Shown piece by piece: positions 16,703-25,282 of a DNA stretch of 44,403 nt. Source of the stretch: an uncultured Acetatifactor sp. Its GTDB lineage: Bacteria; Bacillota; Clostridia; Lachnospirales; Lachnospiraceae. Numbering within the stretch: position 1 is the first letter of the stretch; every line of letters starts with the position of its first letter. Below the pieces are notes generated by a model that was given only the letters and a program-made list of their open reading frames with translations, had not been told where the DNA came from and did not search any database. The stretch is taken from NCBI GenBank assembly GCA_910587555.1, contig CAJULV010000030.1, positions 1 through 44,403 of the forward strand, read 5' to 3'. The position numbers and the translations under genes are program-made.

Positions 16703-18574
16703 ATGAGTAAAATTATCGGTATTGACTTAGGTACGACAAACAGTTGTGTTGCGGTTATGGAAGGTGGTAAGCCCACCGTTATAGCAAACGCGGAGGGTGC
16801 AAGGACCACACCTTCTGTAGTGGCATTTACGAAGACCGGCGAGAGGCTGGTAGGTGAGCCTGCAAAGCGTCAGGCGGTTACCAACGCGGAGAAGACCATC
16901 GCTTCCATTAAGAGGGATATGGGTACGGATAACGGACGTTCCATTGACGGCAAGAGATATTCACCCCAGCAGATTTCCTCAATGATCCTTCAGAAGCTGA
17001 AGGCAGACGCGGAGAGTTATCTGGGAGAGAAGGTTGCCGAGGCGGTAATCACGGTTCCCGCATACTTTAACGACGCACAGCGTCAGGCTACCAAGGACGC
17101 GGGCAAGATTGCCGGCCTTGAGGTAAAGCGTATCATCAACGAGCCTACGGCAGCAGCTCTTGCTTATGGCCTTGACAATGAAAAAGAGCAGAAGATCATG
17201 GTATATGACCTGGGCGGCGGTACTTTTGACGTGTCTATCATCGAAATCGGTGACGGCGTAATCGAAGTGCTTGCAACCAACGGCGACACCCACCTGGGCG
17301 GCGACGATTTTGACAATAAGATTATCCAGTGGATGCTGGCTGAGTTTAAGAAAGCGGAAGGCGTTGACTTAAGCGGCGATAAGATGGCGATGCAGAGGCT
17401 GAAGGAAGCGGCAGAGAAGGCGAAGAAGGAACTTTCCAGCGCCATGACCACCAATATCAATCTGCCCTTTATTACCGCAACGGCAGAGGGACCCAAGCAT
17501 TTCGACATGAACCTGAGCCGTGCGCAGTTTGACGAACTGACACATGACCTGGTAGAGAGAACGGCGATTCCCGTGCAGAATGCCATGCGTGATGCGGGAT
17601 TGAACAATTCCGACCTGGGACAGGTGCTGCTGGTAGGCGGTTCCACCCGTATTCCCGCGGTTCAGGATAAGGTAAGGCAGATTACGGGCAAGGAACCCAG
17701 CAAATCCCTGAATCCCGATGAGTGCGTGGCAATCGGCGCATCCGTACAGGGCGGCAAGCTGGCCGGCGATGCCGGTGCAGGGGATATCCTCCTGCTGGAT
17801 GTAACGCCGTTGTCCCTGTCCATTGAGACCATGGGCGGTGTGGCTACCAGGCTGATTGAGAGAAATACAACCATTCCCACCAAGCACAGCCAGATTTTCT
17901 CCACTGCGGCAGATAATCAGACGGCCGTGGATATCAATGTGGTGCAGGGTGAGAGACAGTTTGCAAGGGACAACAAGTCTCTGGGACAGTTCCGTCTGGA
18001 CGGAATCCCTCCCGCAAGAAGAGGTGTTCCTCAGATTGAGGTTACGTTTGACATTGACGCCAACGGCATTGTGAATGTATCCGCCAAGGATTTGGGAACG
18101 GGCAAGGAACAGCACATTACGATTACCGCAGGCTCCAACATGTCCGATGACGAGATCGAAAGGGCAGTGAAGGAAGCCGCGGAGTTTGAGGCACAGGACA
18201 AGAAGCGGAAGGAAGCCGTAGAGGCAAGGAACGAGGCAGACTCATTCGTATTCCAGACCGAGAAGGCACTTACCGAAGTGGGCGACAAGATCAGCGACAG
18301 TGAGAAGTCCGCGGTTCAGGCCGACCTGGATGCCGTGAAGGCTGTTCTGGACAGGACCAAGGACCAGGAGATGACGGAAAGCGACGTAGACGAGCTGAAA
18401 GCCGCAAAAGAGAAGCTGATGAACAGTGCGCAGAGCCTGTTTACCAAGATGTACGAGAACATGCAGCAGGCACAGGGCGGCGCGGCAGGACCGGATATGG
18501 GAAATACGGCAGATATGGGAGGCAATTCCGCCCCTGATGACGACGTAATCGACGGAGATTTCCGCGAGGTATAA
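16703..18574 (+). CDS. dnaK: Chaperone DnaK (Hsp70)
   Basis: A 623-residue Hsp70. The ATPase domain shows IIGIDLGTTNSCVAVMEGG at the N-terminus, IINEPTAAALAYGLD, DLGGGTFDVSII and VGGSTRIP; the substrate-binding domain has LLLDVTPLSLSIETMGG and the C-terminal lid, ending in a Gly/Ala/Met-rich linker and DDDVIDGDFREV. It lacks the ~24-residue insertion of Gram-negative DnaK near the N-terminus, as expected for Firmicutes. It folds client proteins with DnaJ and GrpE. AGGAGG is found upstream of the ATG. It lies within the CIRCE-controlled operon. Confidence 0.98.
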   Translation: MSKIIGIDLGTTNSCVAVMEGGKPTVIANAEGARTTPSVVAFTKTGERLVGEPAKRQAVTNAEKTIASIKRDMGTDNGRSIDGKRYSPQQISSMILQKLKADAESYLGEKVAEAVITVPAYFNDAQRQATKDAGKIAGLEVKRIINEPTAAALAYGLDNEKEQKIMVYDLGGGTFDVSIIEIGDGVIEVLATNGDTHLGGDDFDNKIIQWMLAEFKKAEGVDLSGDKMAMQRLKEAAEKAKKELSSAMTTNINLPFITATAEGPKHFDMNLSRAQFDELTHDLVERTAIPVQNAMRDAGLNNSDLGQVLLVGGSTRIPAVQDKVRQITGKEPSKSLNPDECVAIGASVQGGKLAGDAGAGDILLLDVTPLSLSIETMGGVATRLIERNTTIPTKHSQIFSTAADNQTAVDINVVQGERQFARDNKSLGQFRLDGIPPARRGVPQIEVTFDIDANGIVNVSAKDLGTGKEQHITITAGSNMSDDEIERAVKEAAEFEAQDKKRKEAVEARNEADSFVFQTEKALTEVGDKISDSEKSAVQADLDAVKAVLDRTKDQEMTESDVDELKAAKEKLMNSAQSLFTKMYENMQQAQGGAAGPDMGNTADMGGNSAPDDDVIDGDFREV

Positions 18575-18640
18575 ATAGCCGGCGTTTTGGTTCGCACTGC
18601 GGTTCAGGCGCAGTTGTCAAACGGTGTAAATATGAATAGG

Positions 18641-18668
18641 AAAACGGTGTCATTTACGGCACCGTTTT
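18641..18668 (+). terminator. Hairpin between dnaK and dnaJ (terminator-like or processing site)
   Basis: AAAACGGTG (18641-18649) and CACCGTTTT (18660-18668) form a 9-bp stem with a 10-base loop. The U-tract belongs to the stem and no further T-run follows, so it may reduce rather than end transcription, or protect the 3' end of a processed dnaK message. Confidence 0.5.
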
Positions 18669-18732
18669 CGCAGGTTTGGGACGGTGCGGTCCAAAAAGGA
18701 ATGTAAAATCCCGCCCGGTCTGTAAGAAAAGA

Positions 18733-18777
18733 TTGAATAAGCAGGTAAAATGTGGTAAATTTATACTCACGAGTATA
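18733..18777 (+). promoter_or_regulatory. Possible dnaJ promoter with an adjoining dyad
   Basis: TTGAAT (18733-18738) and TAAATT (18756-18761) are 17 bases apart. Directly after the -10 box is the dyad TATACTC-AC-GAGTATA (18762-18777), placed where an operator would cover the transcription start. It is not CIRCE. Confidence 0.4.
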
Positions 18778-18885
18778 GAATCGTATGCAAAATGGCAAGG
18801 GACTCAGGCAGGGAAGTTCGACGGCCGGTTTTGTAGGCCGGATATGGCCTGTGTGCCTCCGTATTGATAATATAAGGAGTTTATT

Positions 18886-20070
18886 ATGGCAGAGCAGAAG
18901 CGAGACTATTATGAAGTCCTTGGCGTGGACAAAGGTGCAGATGATGCTGCAATCAAAAAAGCATACCGTGTTCTGGCGAAGAAGTATCATCCGGACATGA
19001 ATCCCGGGGATACGGAGGCGGAGAAGAAATTCAAAGAAGCTTCGGAAGCGTATGCAGTGCTGAGTGATCCGGATAAGAGACGCCAGTATGACCAGTTCGG
19101 CCATGCGGCCTTTGAGGGCGGTGCAGGCGGAGCCGGCGGCTTTGATTTCAGCGGAGCGGATTTCGGTGATATATTCGGCGATATATTCGGTGATCTCTTT
19201 GGCGGCGGACGCAGCAGGTCCCGAAGCAATGGGCCTATGAAGGGGGCAAACCTCAGGACCAGTGTGCGGATTACCTTCGAGGAGGCTGTATTCGGCTGCA
19301 AAAAAGAGATTGAACTGAATGTGAAGGAAACCTGTAAGACCTGCAGCGGTTCGGGGGCGAAGCCCGGGACCAGCCCCGAGACCTGCCCGAAGTGCGGCGG
19401 CAAGGGACAGGTGATGTTTACCCAGCAGTCTCTGTTCGGGACGGTTCGTAATGTGCAGACCTGCCCGGACTGCCAGGGCAGCGGTAAGATCATTAAGGAG
19501 AGATGCGTTGACTGCCGCGGAACGGGGTACATTGCGATGAAGAAGCGATACTCCGTTGATATTCCGGCAGGTATCGACAATGGCCAGTCTACGCGCATGC
19601 CCGGATTGGGAGAACCGGGAATCAACGGAGGTCCCAGGGGCGATGTGCTGATTGAAGTGATTGTGGGACGCCACCCCATCTTCCAGAGGCAGGACTTCGA
19701 CATTTATTCCACGGTTCCGGTTTCCTTTGCGGTGGCGGCGCTGGGCGGCGAGGTTATGATTGATACGGTGGACGGCAAGGTGATTTATGACGTGAAGGCC
19801 GGCACCCAGACGGATACCAGGGTCAGGCTTCGCGGAAAAGGCGTACCGTCATGGCGTAATAAGGACATGCGGGGAGACCATTATGTCACGCTGGTTGTGC
19901 AGGTTCCGGATAAATTGAAGCCGGAGGCGAAGGAACTGCTGCGCCAGTTTGACGAGATCACCGGAAATTCCCTGAACGCGGCGAAGGCTGCCACGGAACA
20001 GGACCAGCACGGCGGTGAAAACAAAGAGAACGCGGCGGAAGGTAAAAAGAAGAAACGTTGGAAATTATGA
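18886..20070 (+). CDS. dnaJ: Chaperone DnaJ (Hsp40)
   Basis: A type I Hsp40 of 394 residues. The J domain carries His35-Pro36-Asp37; then comes a Gly/Phe-rich stretch (GGAGGAGGFDF, IFGDIFGDLFGGG), four zinc-finger repeats (CKTCSGSG, CPKCGGKG, CPDCQGSG, CVDCRGTG) and the two client-binding C-terminal domains. It delivers clients to DnaK and stimulates its ATPase. The C-terminal tail is charged and rich in Lys/Glu. ATAAGGAG precedes the ATG. It ends the heat-shock operon proper; the next gene starts 210 bases later and is unrelated to folding. Confidence 0.97.
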   Translation: MAEQKRDYYEVLGVDKGADDAAIKKAYRVLAKKYHPDMNPGDTEAEKKFKEASEAYAVLSDPDKRRQYDQFGHAAFEGGAGGAGGFDFSGADFGDIFGDIFGDLFGGGRSRSRSNGPMKGANLRTSVRITFEEAVFGCKKEIELNVKETCKTCSGSGAKPGTSPETCPKCGGKGQVMFTQQSLFGTVRNVQTCPDCQGSGKIIKERCVDCRGTGYIAMKKRYSVDIPAGIDNGQSTRMPGLGEPGINGGPRGDVLIEVIVGRHPIFQRQDFDIYSTVPVSFAVAALGGEVMIDTVDGKVIYDVKAGTQTDTRVRLRGKGVPSWRNKDMRGDHYVTLVVQVPDKLKPEAKELLRQFDEITGNSLNAAKAATEQDQHGGENKENAAEGKKKKRWKL

Positions 20071-20280
20071 TTTTTGGAAGCCATATGAGTTGATATGGAT
20101 GCATCCGCATTTCGGAAGGCGCCCATTCCGGCTTCAGGGCTATCTGCCAGGGCAGCACAGGCAGATTATTCTGAAGCGGGGGGCTGCAGAAGGGGCGGAT
20201 GTTTTTCTATATCGTGGATTTCGGGCAGCGGGACGTGCCAAAGTCCGTGCCTGGCTGCAACGGCTTCTCCAGGAGGTTTT

Positions 20281-22017
20281 ATGAAAGACAGAAAATACCG
20301 CATTCCCCTGACGCTCTGTGCGGCAGCCGTCTGGATTTTTCTCATCAATCATTTTGCCGGCATTTATTTTGAGACAAATGATGACCGCCTGCTGTCGGAG
20401 ATTTTTTCAGGGTCCATGACAGGGAGTCCGGAAGCGCATTCGTATTATGTTGACTATATTCTGGGCTTTGTCCTTGCACTGCTGTACCGTGTGACGGATG
20501 CCGTTCCCTGGTATGGCGGCATGCTGGTGCTGTTCCAGTTTTTATGCTGGTTCTTCACGGCGAATGCTTTTTTCGCCGCCTGCAGAAACAGGCGGGAGCG
20601 TTTTACGGCGGCTGTGTGCTGTATTGTCCTGTATGCCGCCGGCTTTCATGTGATTGCCAGCATACAGTTTACCTCTACGGCTGCGCTGCTGGCGATAACC
20701 GGATACCTGTGTTTTCTGCTTTACCCACACGGTAGGGCAAGGTATGTGCGGTTCTTTTTGTTAGAGTTTTTTGCGTTTTTGCTGCGCAGTGACGCCATGC
20801 TTATGATTCAGCCAATGGGGGTTCTGACGATTTCCGGATTATACGCCGTGGAGCAGAGGCTGTATCGGCTTCAGGGCGTTTCCGTGAGGGAATGGATGAA
20901 GAAGTGCGGCCCGCTGCTGCGCGCTGCCGCCCTTTTGCTCCTGATATTGTTGATCGGTACATGCAGCCGCCTCGTGTCCTACAGCAGCCCGGGGTGGAAG
21001 GAATATGAAAAGGTCAATGACGCGGTGACCACAATCACGGATTATGCCGCAATTCCGGATTATGACCAGGTTCGTTCCATCCTGGATAAATACAATGTGA
21101 CCCGGAGGCAGTATGAGGCCTTTTCCGTGTATACAATGATAGAAGAAAATTTGTCCGGAGACTGCCTCCTGGAAGTGGCGGAGGTGGCCGATGAGCGGAA
21201 GGCGATGCCGACTGTCGGACAGCTGTGCCGGCGGCTTTTGGAGGGCTATACTGTCGGTGAAAATTCGGGGGAATTACATCTGTTGCTGGCGGCGGCCTGG
21301 GCGGTACTTCTGGTTTTCGTTGTTTTCCGGAGACATTTTTCGCTCCTGCTTCCCATGGCGGGGCTTTTTGCGGGTCGGACTGCCATGTGGCTGTTCCTTC
21401 TCTATGGGGGCAGGACGCCGCCGAGAGTGATGGTTCCTCTGTATATGGGGGAGATAACGCTGCTGCTTTGCCTGTTTTTTCTGGCGGTCAGAGAAAACGG
21501 CGAAGTGCCTGTGCCGCATCGGGGAAAGTACGGTATTTTCAGGAGATATCTGCCTGTTCTGCCGCTGCTGGCCCTCCTGCCTTTCGGGGCGAAGGTGCTG
21601 AATGATCAATACGCGGAAATATCCGCCGCCCATGCTGCTGAAGCCCTCTATTTCGAAGGTATGCAGGATGTGATTTCCTATTGCGGCGCACATCCGGAAG
21701 AACGTTTTTTTGTTGACGCCAGTTCGCTGATTTATTACCGGGGCAGCGCCTTTGAGACAGGTATTTACGGCCGGAGAAACGGGGTGATTACCGGATGCTG
21801 GTATTCTGGGGCGCCGGTACTCTACCGGTATATGAAGGATTATTTCGCGGACTGTGATACGATCTACGTGGTTGCGTCGGCCGATATGGAAATGCAGTCA
21901 GGAAAGGTGCTTTCTTATCTGGAAGAGCGGTTGGGTACGGCTGCGTATCTGCATGATACTTTTACGGCATCCCATGGCGGGGAATATCGGGTGTATGGGC
22001 TGCAGAAAATGAAATGA
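20281..22017 (+). CDS. Multi-pass membrane protein of unknown function
   Basis: A 578-residue protein that I do not recognise by name. It has about eleven hydrophobic segments: one at residues 9-28, several between 55 and 190, one near 220-240, a soluble loop of about 100 residues (KEYEKVNDAVTTITDYAAIPDYDQV onward), more segments between 320 and 430, and a soluble tail of about 120 residues. ETNDDRLLSEIFSG after the first segment recalls the acidic outer-loop motif of GT-C enzymes, and the next gene is O-antigen-ligase-like, so a role in surface glycans is plausible but unproved. The start at 20281 is set by AGGAGG six bases upstream; an open frame extends further up without a ribosome site. 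Confidence 0.7.
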   Translation: MKDRKYRIPLTLCAAAVWIFLINHFAGIYFETNDDRLLSEIFSGSMTGSPEAHSYYVDYILGFVLALLYRVTDAVPWYGGMLVLFQFLCWFFTANAFFAACRNRRERFTAAVCCIVLYAAGFHVIASIQFTSTAALLAITGYLCFLLYPHGRARYVRFFLLEFFAFLLRSDAMLMIQPMGVLTISGLYAVEQRLYRLQGVSVREWMKKCGPLLRAAALLLLILLIGTCSRLVSYSSPGWKEYEKVNDAVTTITDYAAIPDYDQVRSILDKYNVTRRQYEAFSVYTMIEENLSGDCLLEVAEVADERKAMPTVGQLCRRLLEGYTVGENSGELHLLLAAAWAVLLVFVVFRRHFSLLLPMAGLFAGRTAMWLFLLYGGRTPPRVMVPLYMGEITLLLCLFFLAVRENGEVPVPHRGKYGIFRRYLPVLPLLALLPFGAKVLNDQYAEISAAHAAEALYFEGMQDVISYCGAHPEERFFVDASSLIYYRGSAFETGIYGRRNGVITGCWYSGAPVLYRYMKDYFADCDTIYVVASADMEMQSGKVLSYLEERLGTAAYLHDTFTASHGGEYRVYGLQKMK

Positions 22018-22052
22018 CGTGCAGGGTTTCGGCATTGCCGATAAAACACCAC

Positions 22053-22081
22053 TTTTCAAACAGGGAAAAAAAGTGTATAAT
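22053..22081 (+). promoter_or_regulatory. Promoter of the O-antigen-ligase-like gene
   Basis: TTTTCA (22053-22058) and a perfect TATAAT (22076-22081) are 17 bases apart. The -10 box ends only eight bases before the ATG at 22090, so transcription should begin about at the start codon. An inverted repeat CACTTTT/AAAAGTG (22050-22075) spans the spacer. Confidence 0.6.
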
Positions 22082-22089
22082 CGTGAATC

Positions 22090-24048
22090 ATGAAAGACGA
22101 AAAGAATGAATTTTTAGGGCTTTTATGCAATTTATACCTTGTCATTCTGCTGGCGGTCCTGCCGCTGTACACCGGGGACGGTTACTGGCAGCTGGGTGAT
22201 ACAAAGTACATGCTGTTTCGGAACCTTTCCCTGCTCTGCCTGGGTGGCTGGCTGCTTGCGGGAATGCCGGGGCGTGTGGGCAGCGCGGCAGAACAGGTGA
22301 GGGCGTGGATAAAATACCGTAAGACACGGGAGGGCGGGGAGAAAAAATACCCTGAAGCGCGGGAGGGCAGATCACGGCGGACCGTACCGGGAGTCCGTGG
22401 GGAGGCAGTGACCGAAGCGGCTGCCGGGCGGAAAAAGACAGGCCCGGAGAGAACGGGATACGGCATGTTTTTCAGCAGGATGGACCGGGCAATGGCCGCG
22501 TATGGTATATGCGTGGTTCTGTCGGCATGCTGCAGTTCATATGGCAAACTGGCCTGGAACGGCTATGAAGGCTGGTATATGGGAGCCTTTTCGCAGCTGA
22601 TGTTTATCGGGATCTATTTTTTTGTGTCAAGGCAGTATGGGGGCGCGGTCTGGCCCATATATCTGGGGGAGGCGGCGCTTTTTCTGGTGACGCTGCTGGG
22701 ATTGCTGCATCGGCTGGGGATTGACCCCCTGGGGCTGATGGCGGGCTGGAACAGCGGGGACTGGGAGTACAGCCATTTACTGTCCACCCTGGGAAATATT
22801 AACTGGCTCTGCGGGTATTACAGCGTTGCACTGGCTTTTGTGATTGTTCACTATCTTCAGGAAGACACGCGGTGGCTTTGTGCGGTGCTGTATCTGGTAT
22901 CGGTAGCTGCTTTTGTGCTGCTGCTGGTTCAGGGCAGCCAGAGCGGCCTGCTGATTTTGGGAACCTGTGCGGCAGTCTGTTTTGCCCTGGGCAGACGGCG
23001 GAAAGGAGTATGGGGAAAGACGCTGCTGCTGCTGACGGGGACATTCCTTTTCATGCCCTTGTTGGAAGTGCTGATGAAGCTGCAGGGAAGCAGGGCGGCA
23101 GTTGTGGCGGACGGAAATATTTTTGCGGTTATCGGCTGGTACGGGTGGCTGCTGGCGGCGGCAATCTGCTTTTTTTTCTTTCTGCTCCTCAAAAGGCGGG
23201 GCAGGTTAGTGAATCCCCGAACTGCCAGGCAGGATGGGGCAGGCGGACACAAGGGGAACTGCCGTGAGGGTGCGGAAGCCTGCCGGAATGCGCAGGGTGA
23301 AAATAAGCGCCCCGGAGGGCGGCCTAAGGCGGGAAAACCTGACAGGATGCTGCTGCGGATAATTGCGATGTTCGTTTTCGGGACAGCGGTGACAATGGCG
23401 GCGGGAGTCCTGTTCCGGTACGGGTTTGATGATGGTTTTGGCAGCGGCAGAGGATTTCTGTGGCGTATTTCCGCGGAAGGCTTTGCGGCGGCAGGCGGGA
23501 AGGATAAGCTGCTGGGTGCGGGTCCGGACTGTTATGGGGAAGCCATTTTCGGCAGGTACGGGACGGGGACCGATATATGGAAGGGAGAGCATTGGGAAGG
23601 GGCGGTATTTACCAATGCGCATAATGAGTTCCTGAACCAGATGTGCAATGTGGGGATTCTGGGTACGGTGAGTTATCTGGCCATTTTTCTGGTGGGGATG
23701 CGCAGATACGGGGATGACGGAAAGGAGAACGTGGCCGGTAGAGCGGCGCGGGAAGCGGAAGGGCATGGGCTTTGCGGCGGGCTGGGGCTGCTGGCATTGT
23801 CCATGTACGGAATCCATGCAACGGTGAGCTTCCAGCAGGTATTGAATGCACCGCTCCTGTTTCTGGTGCTGGGACTGTGTGAAGCGGAAACGCGGCGGAA
23901 GAGAGGGAGAATGGGTGTAGGCTCTCCGGCGTGTGCAGCGTTGGGGATGGGAGCGGACGGGGACAGAGAGGACGGGGACAGAGAGGACGAAAGGCAGTGC
24001 CATGGAAAACGAGGCGATATTGACGAAAGTAAAACTTCGGAAACGTGA
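22090..24048 (+). CDS. O-antigen ligase / polymerase-like membrane protein
   Basis: A 652-residue membrane protein with about twelve hydrophobic segments. Near residues 510-535 it has TNAHNEFLNQMCNVGILGTVSYLAIFL, the outer-loop-plus-helix signature of the Wzy_C/O-antigen ligase family; earlier, LLSTLGNINWLCGYYSVAL and QGSQSGLLIL also fit. The family joins or polymerises lipid-linked glycans outside the membrane. Two hydrophilic inserts (about residues 73-135 and 375-415) and a charged tail of about 50 residues are rich in Arg, Gly, Glu and look lineage-specific. No ribosome site precedes the ATG; the promoter at 22053-22081 suggests a leaderless message. Confidence 0.78.
   Translation: MKDEKNEFLGLLCNLYLVILLAVLPLYTGDGYWQLGDTKYMLFRNLSLLCLGGWLLAGMPGRVGSAAEQVRAWIKYRKTREGGEKKYPEAREGRSRRTVPGVRGEAVTEAAAGRKKTGPERTGYGMFFSRMDRAMAAYGICVVLSACCSSYGKLAWNGYEGWYMGAFSQLMFIGIYFFVSRQYGGAVWPIYLGEAALFLVTLLGLLHRLGIDPLGLMAGWNSGDWEYSHLLSTLGNINWLCGYYSVALAFVIVHYLQEDTRWLCAVLYLVSVAAFVLLLVQGSQSGLLILGTCAAVCFALGRRRKGVWGKTLLLLTGTFLFMPLLEVLMKLQGSRAAVVADGNIFAVIGWYGWLLAAAICFFFFLLLKRRGRLVNPRTARQDGAGGHKGNCREGAEACRNAQGENKRPGGRPKAGKPDRMLLRIIAMFVFGTAVTMAAGVLFRYGFDDGFGSGRGFLWRISAEGFAAAGGKDKLLGAGPDCYGEAIFGRYGTGTDIWKGEHWEGAVFTNAHNEFLNQMCNVGILGTVSYLAIFLVGMRRYGDDGKENVAGRAAREAEGHGLCGGLGLLALSMYGIHATVSFQQVLNAPLLFLVLGLCEAETRRKRGRMGVGSPACAALGMGADGDREDGDREDERQCHGKRGDIDESKTSET
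23955..23984 (+). repeat. 15-bp tandem repeat, two copies
   Basis: GGACGGGGACAGAGA is repeated exactly twice, in frame, inside the charged tail of the O-antigen-ligase-like gene, giving the repeated peptide GDRED. It points to slippage-driven growth of the tail. Confidence 0.85.
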
Positions 24049-24176
24049 AAAAGCGAATAACGGAAGTGCGCTCCAAAAGAAAGAGAGATAAAAAGAGGAC
24101 AAGCCGCAGGGGGAAGGGTAAAACATGAACTGGAGGACAAATCGCGGGCAGAAGTGAGAACGGAGGAGAGAATGAT

Positions 24177-25196
24177 ATGAAATGGAAAAAATTTAAGATA
24201 AAGACGGTTACGGACGCGGAAGATATTATCATAAGCGCGCTGTATGATATTGGCCTGGAAGGGGCACAGATTGAGGATAAGATTCCTTTGACGGCCATGG
24301 AAAAAGAACAGATGTTTGTAGATATTCTTCCGGAGGTCCAGGAGGATGACGGCATTGCCTATCTGAGCTTTTTTGTGGAGGAGAGGGAAGACGGCAGCCT
24401 GGAGGTTTTGGGAGAGCAGGCAGATGAAGCCGCGGTTTTGGAAAATGTGAGGCGGGAACTGGAGGAACTCCGTCAGTTCTGTGAAATCGGGGAAGGCTCC
24501 ATTGTCGTGGAGGAGACGGAGGACCTGGACTGGATTCATAACTGGAAACAATATTTTCACCAGTTTTATATAGACGATATTCTGGTGATTCCTTCCTGGG
24601 AGGAGGTAAAGACAGAGGACCAGGCCCGGACGGTGCTGCATATAGACCCGGGTACTGCCTTCGGGACGGGGATGCATGAGACCACACAGCTGTGTATCAG
24701 GCAGCTGCGGAAGCATGTGACAGCGGGAACGAAGCTTCTGGACGTGGGGACGGGCAGCGGAATCCTGGCAATCCTCTCCCTGATGTTCGGGGCGGAACAT
24801 GCGGTGGGGACGGACCTTGACCCCTGTGCGGCGGAAGCCGTGGAGCAGAACTGCCGGGCAAACGGAATCGGGCCGGGACGTTTCGATATGATGATCGGCA
24901 ACATTATTTCGGACAAAAGCGTGCAGGATAAGGTGGGATATGGCTGCTATGACATTGTAGTGGCAAATATCCTTGCGGATGTGCTGGTGCCTTTGACCCC
25001 GGTCATTTTAAACCAGCTGAAGGACGGAGGAATCTATATCACCTCCGGCATCATTGACGATAAGGAGGAGACCGTGGTGGAGGCTGTCAAGGCGGCAGGG
25101 CTGAAGGTACTGGAAGTTACGTATCAGGGCGAGTGGGTCAGCGTGACGGCGCAGAAAAGCGCGCAGGAGGGCTGCGGGTCCTGCAGTATGGGATAA
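24177..25196 (+). CDS. prmA: Ribosomal protein L11 methyltransferase PrmA
   Basis: A 339-residue protein. Residues 1 to about 130 are the L11-recognition domain (MKWKKFKIKTVTDAEDIIISAL, then DLDWIHNWKQYFHQF), followed by the SAM-dependent methyltransferase domain with IDPGTAFGTGMHETTQLC, LLDVGTGSGILAI and the NPPY-like VVANILADVL. PrmA trimethylates amino groups of ribosomal protein L11. CGGAGGAGA precedes the ATG. It is the first gene of a tightly ordered run with rsmE. In many Firmicutes prmA follows dnaJ directly; here two large membrane-protein genes lie between them. Confidence 0.95.
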   Translation: MKWKKFKIKTVTDAEDIIISALYDIGLEGAQIEDKIPLTAMEKEQMFVDILPEVQEDDGIAYLSFFVEEREDGSLEVLGEQADEAAVLENVRRELEELRQFCEIGEGSIVVEETEDLDWIHNWKQYFHQFYIDDILVIPSWEEVKTEDQARTVLHIDPGTAFGTGMHETTQLCIRQLRKHVTAGTKLLDVGTGSGILAILSLMFGAEHAVGTDLDPCAAEAVEQNCRANGIGPGRFDMMIGNIISDKSVQDKVGYGCYDIVVANILADVLVPLTPVILNQLKDGGIYITSGIIDDKEETVVEAVKAAGLKVLEVTYQGEWVSVTAQKSAQEGCGSCSMG

Positions 25197-25282
25197 CTGT
25201 CTGTGTACAGTGATGCGGAGAGGATACACAGGCAATACAAAGTATATGAGACTTGCGGAAGGCAGTTGGGAAAGGACGCGAT

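Larger units (their letters stand above)
18575..18885. other. dnaK-dnaJ intergenic region
   Basis: Unusually long (about 310 bases) for genes of one operon. It contains a strong hairpin (18641-18668), a possible promoter (18733-18761) and a perfect short dyad (18762-18777). Open frames here have no recognisable product. Confidence 0.6.

Noticed and set aside
20071..20280. Open frames between dnaJ and the membrane-protein gene
   Set aside because: None has a ribosome site or recognisable motif; the upstream extension of the membrane-protein frame loses its hydrophobic pattern.
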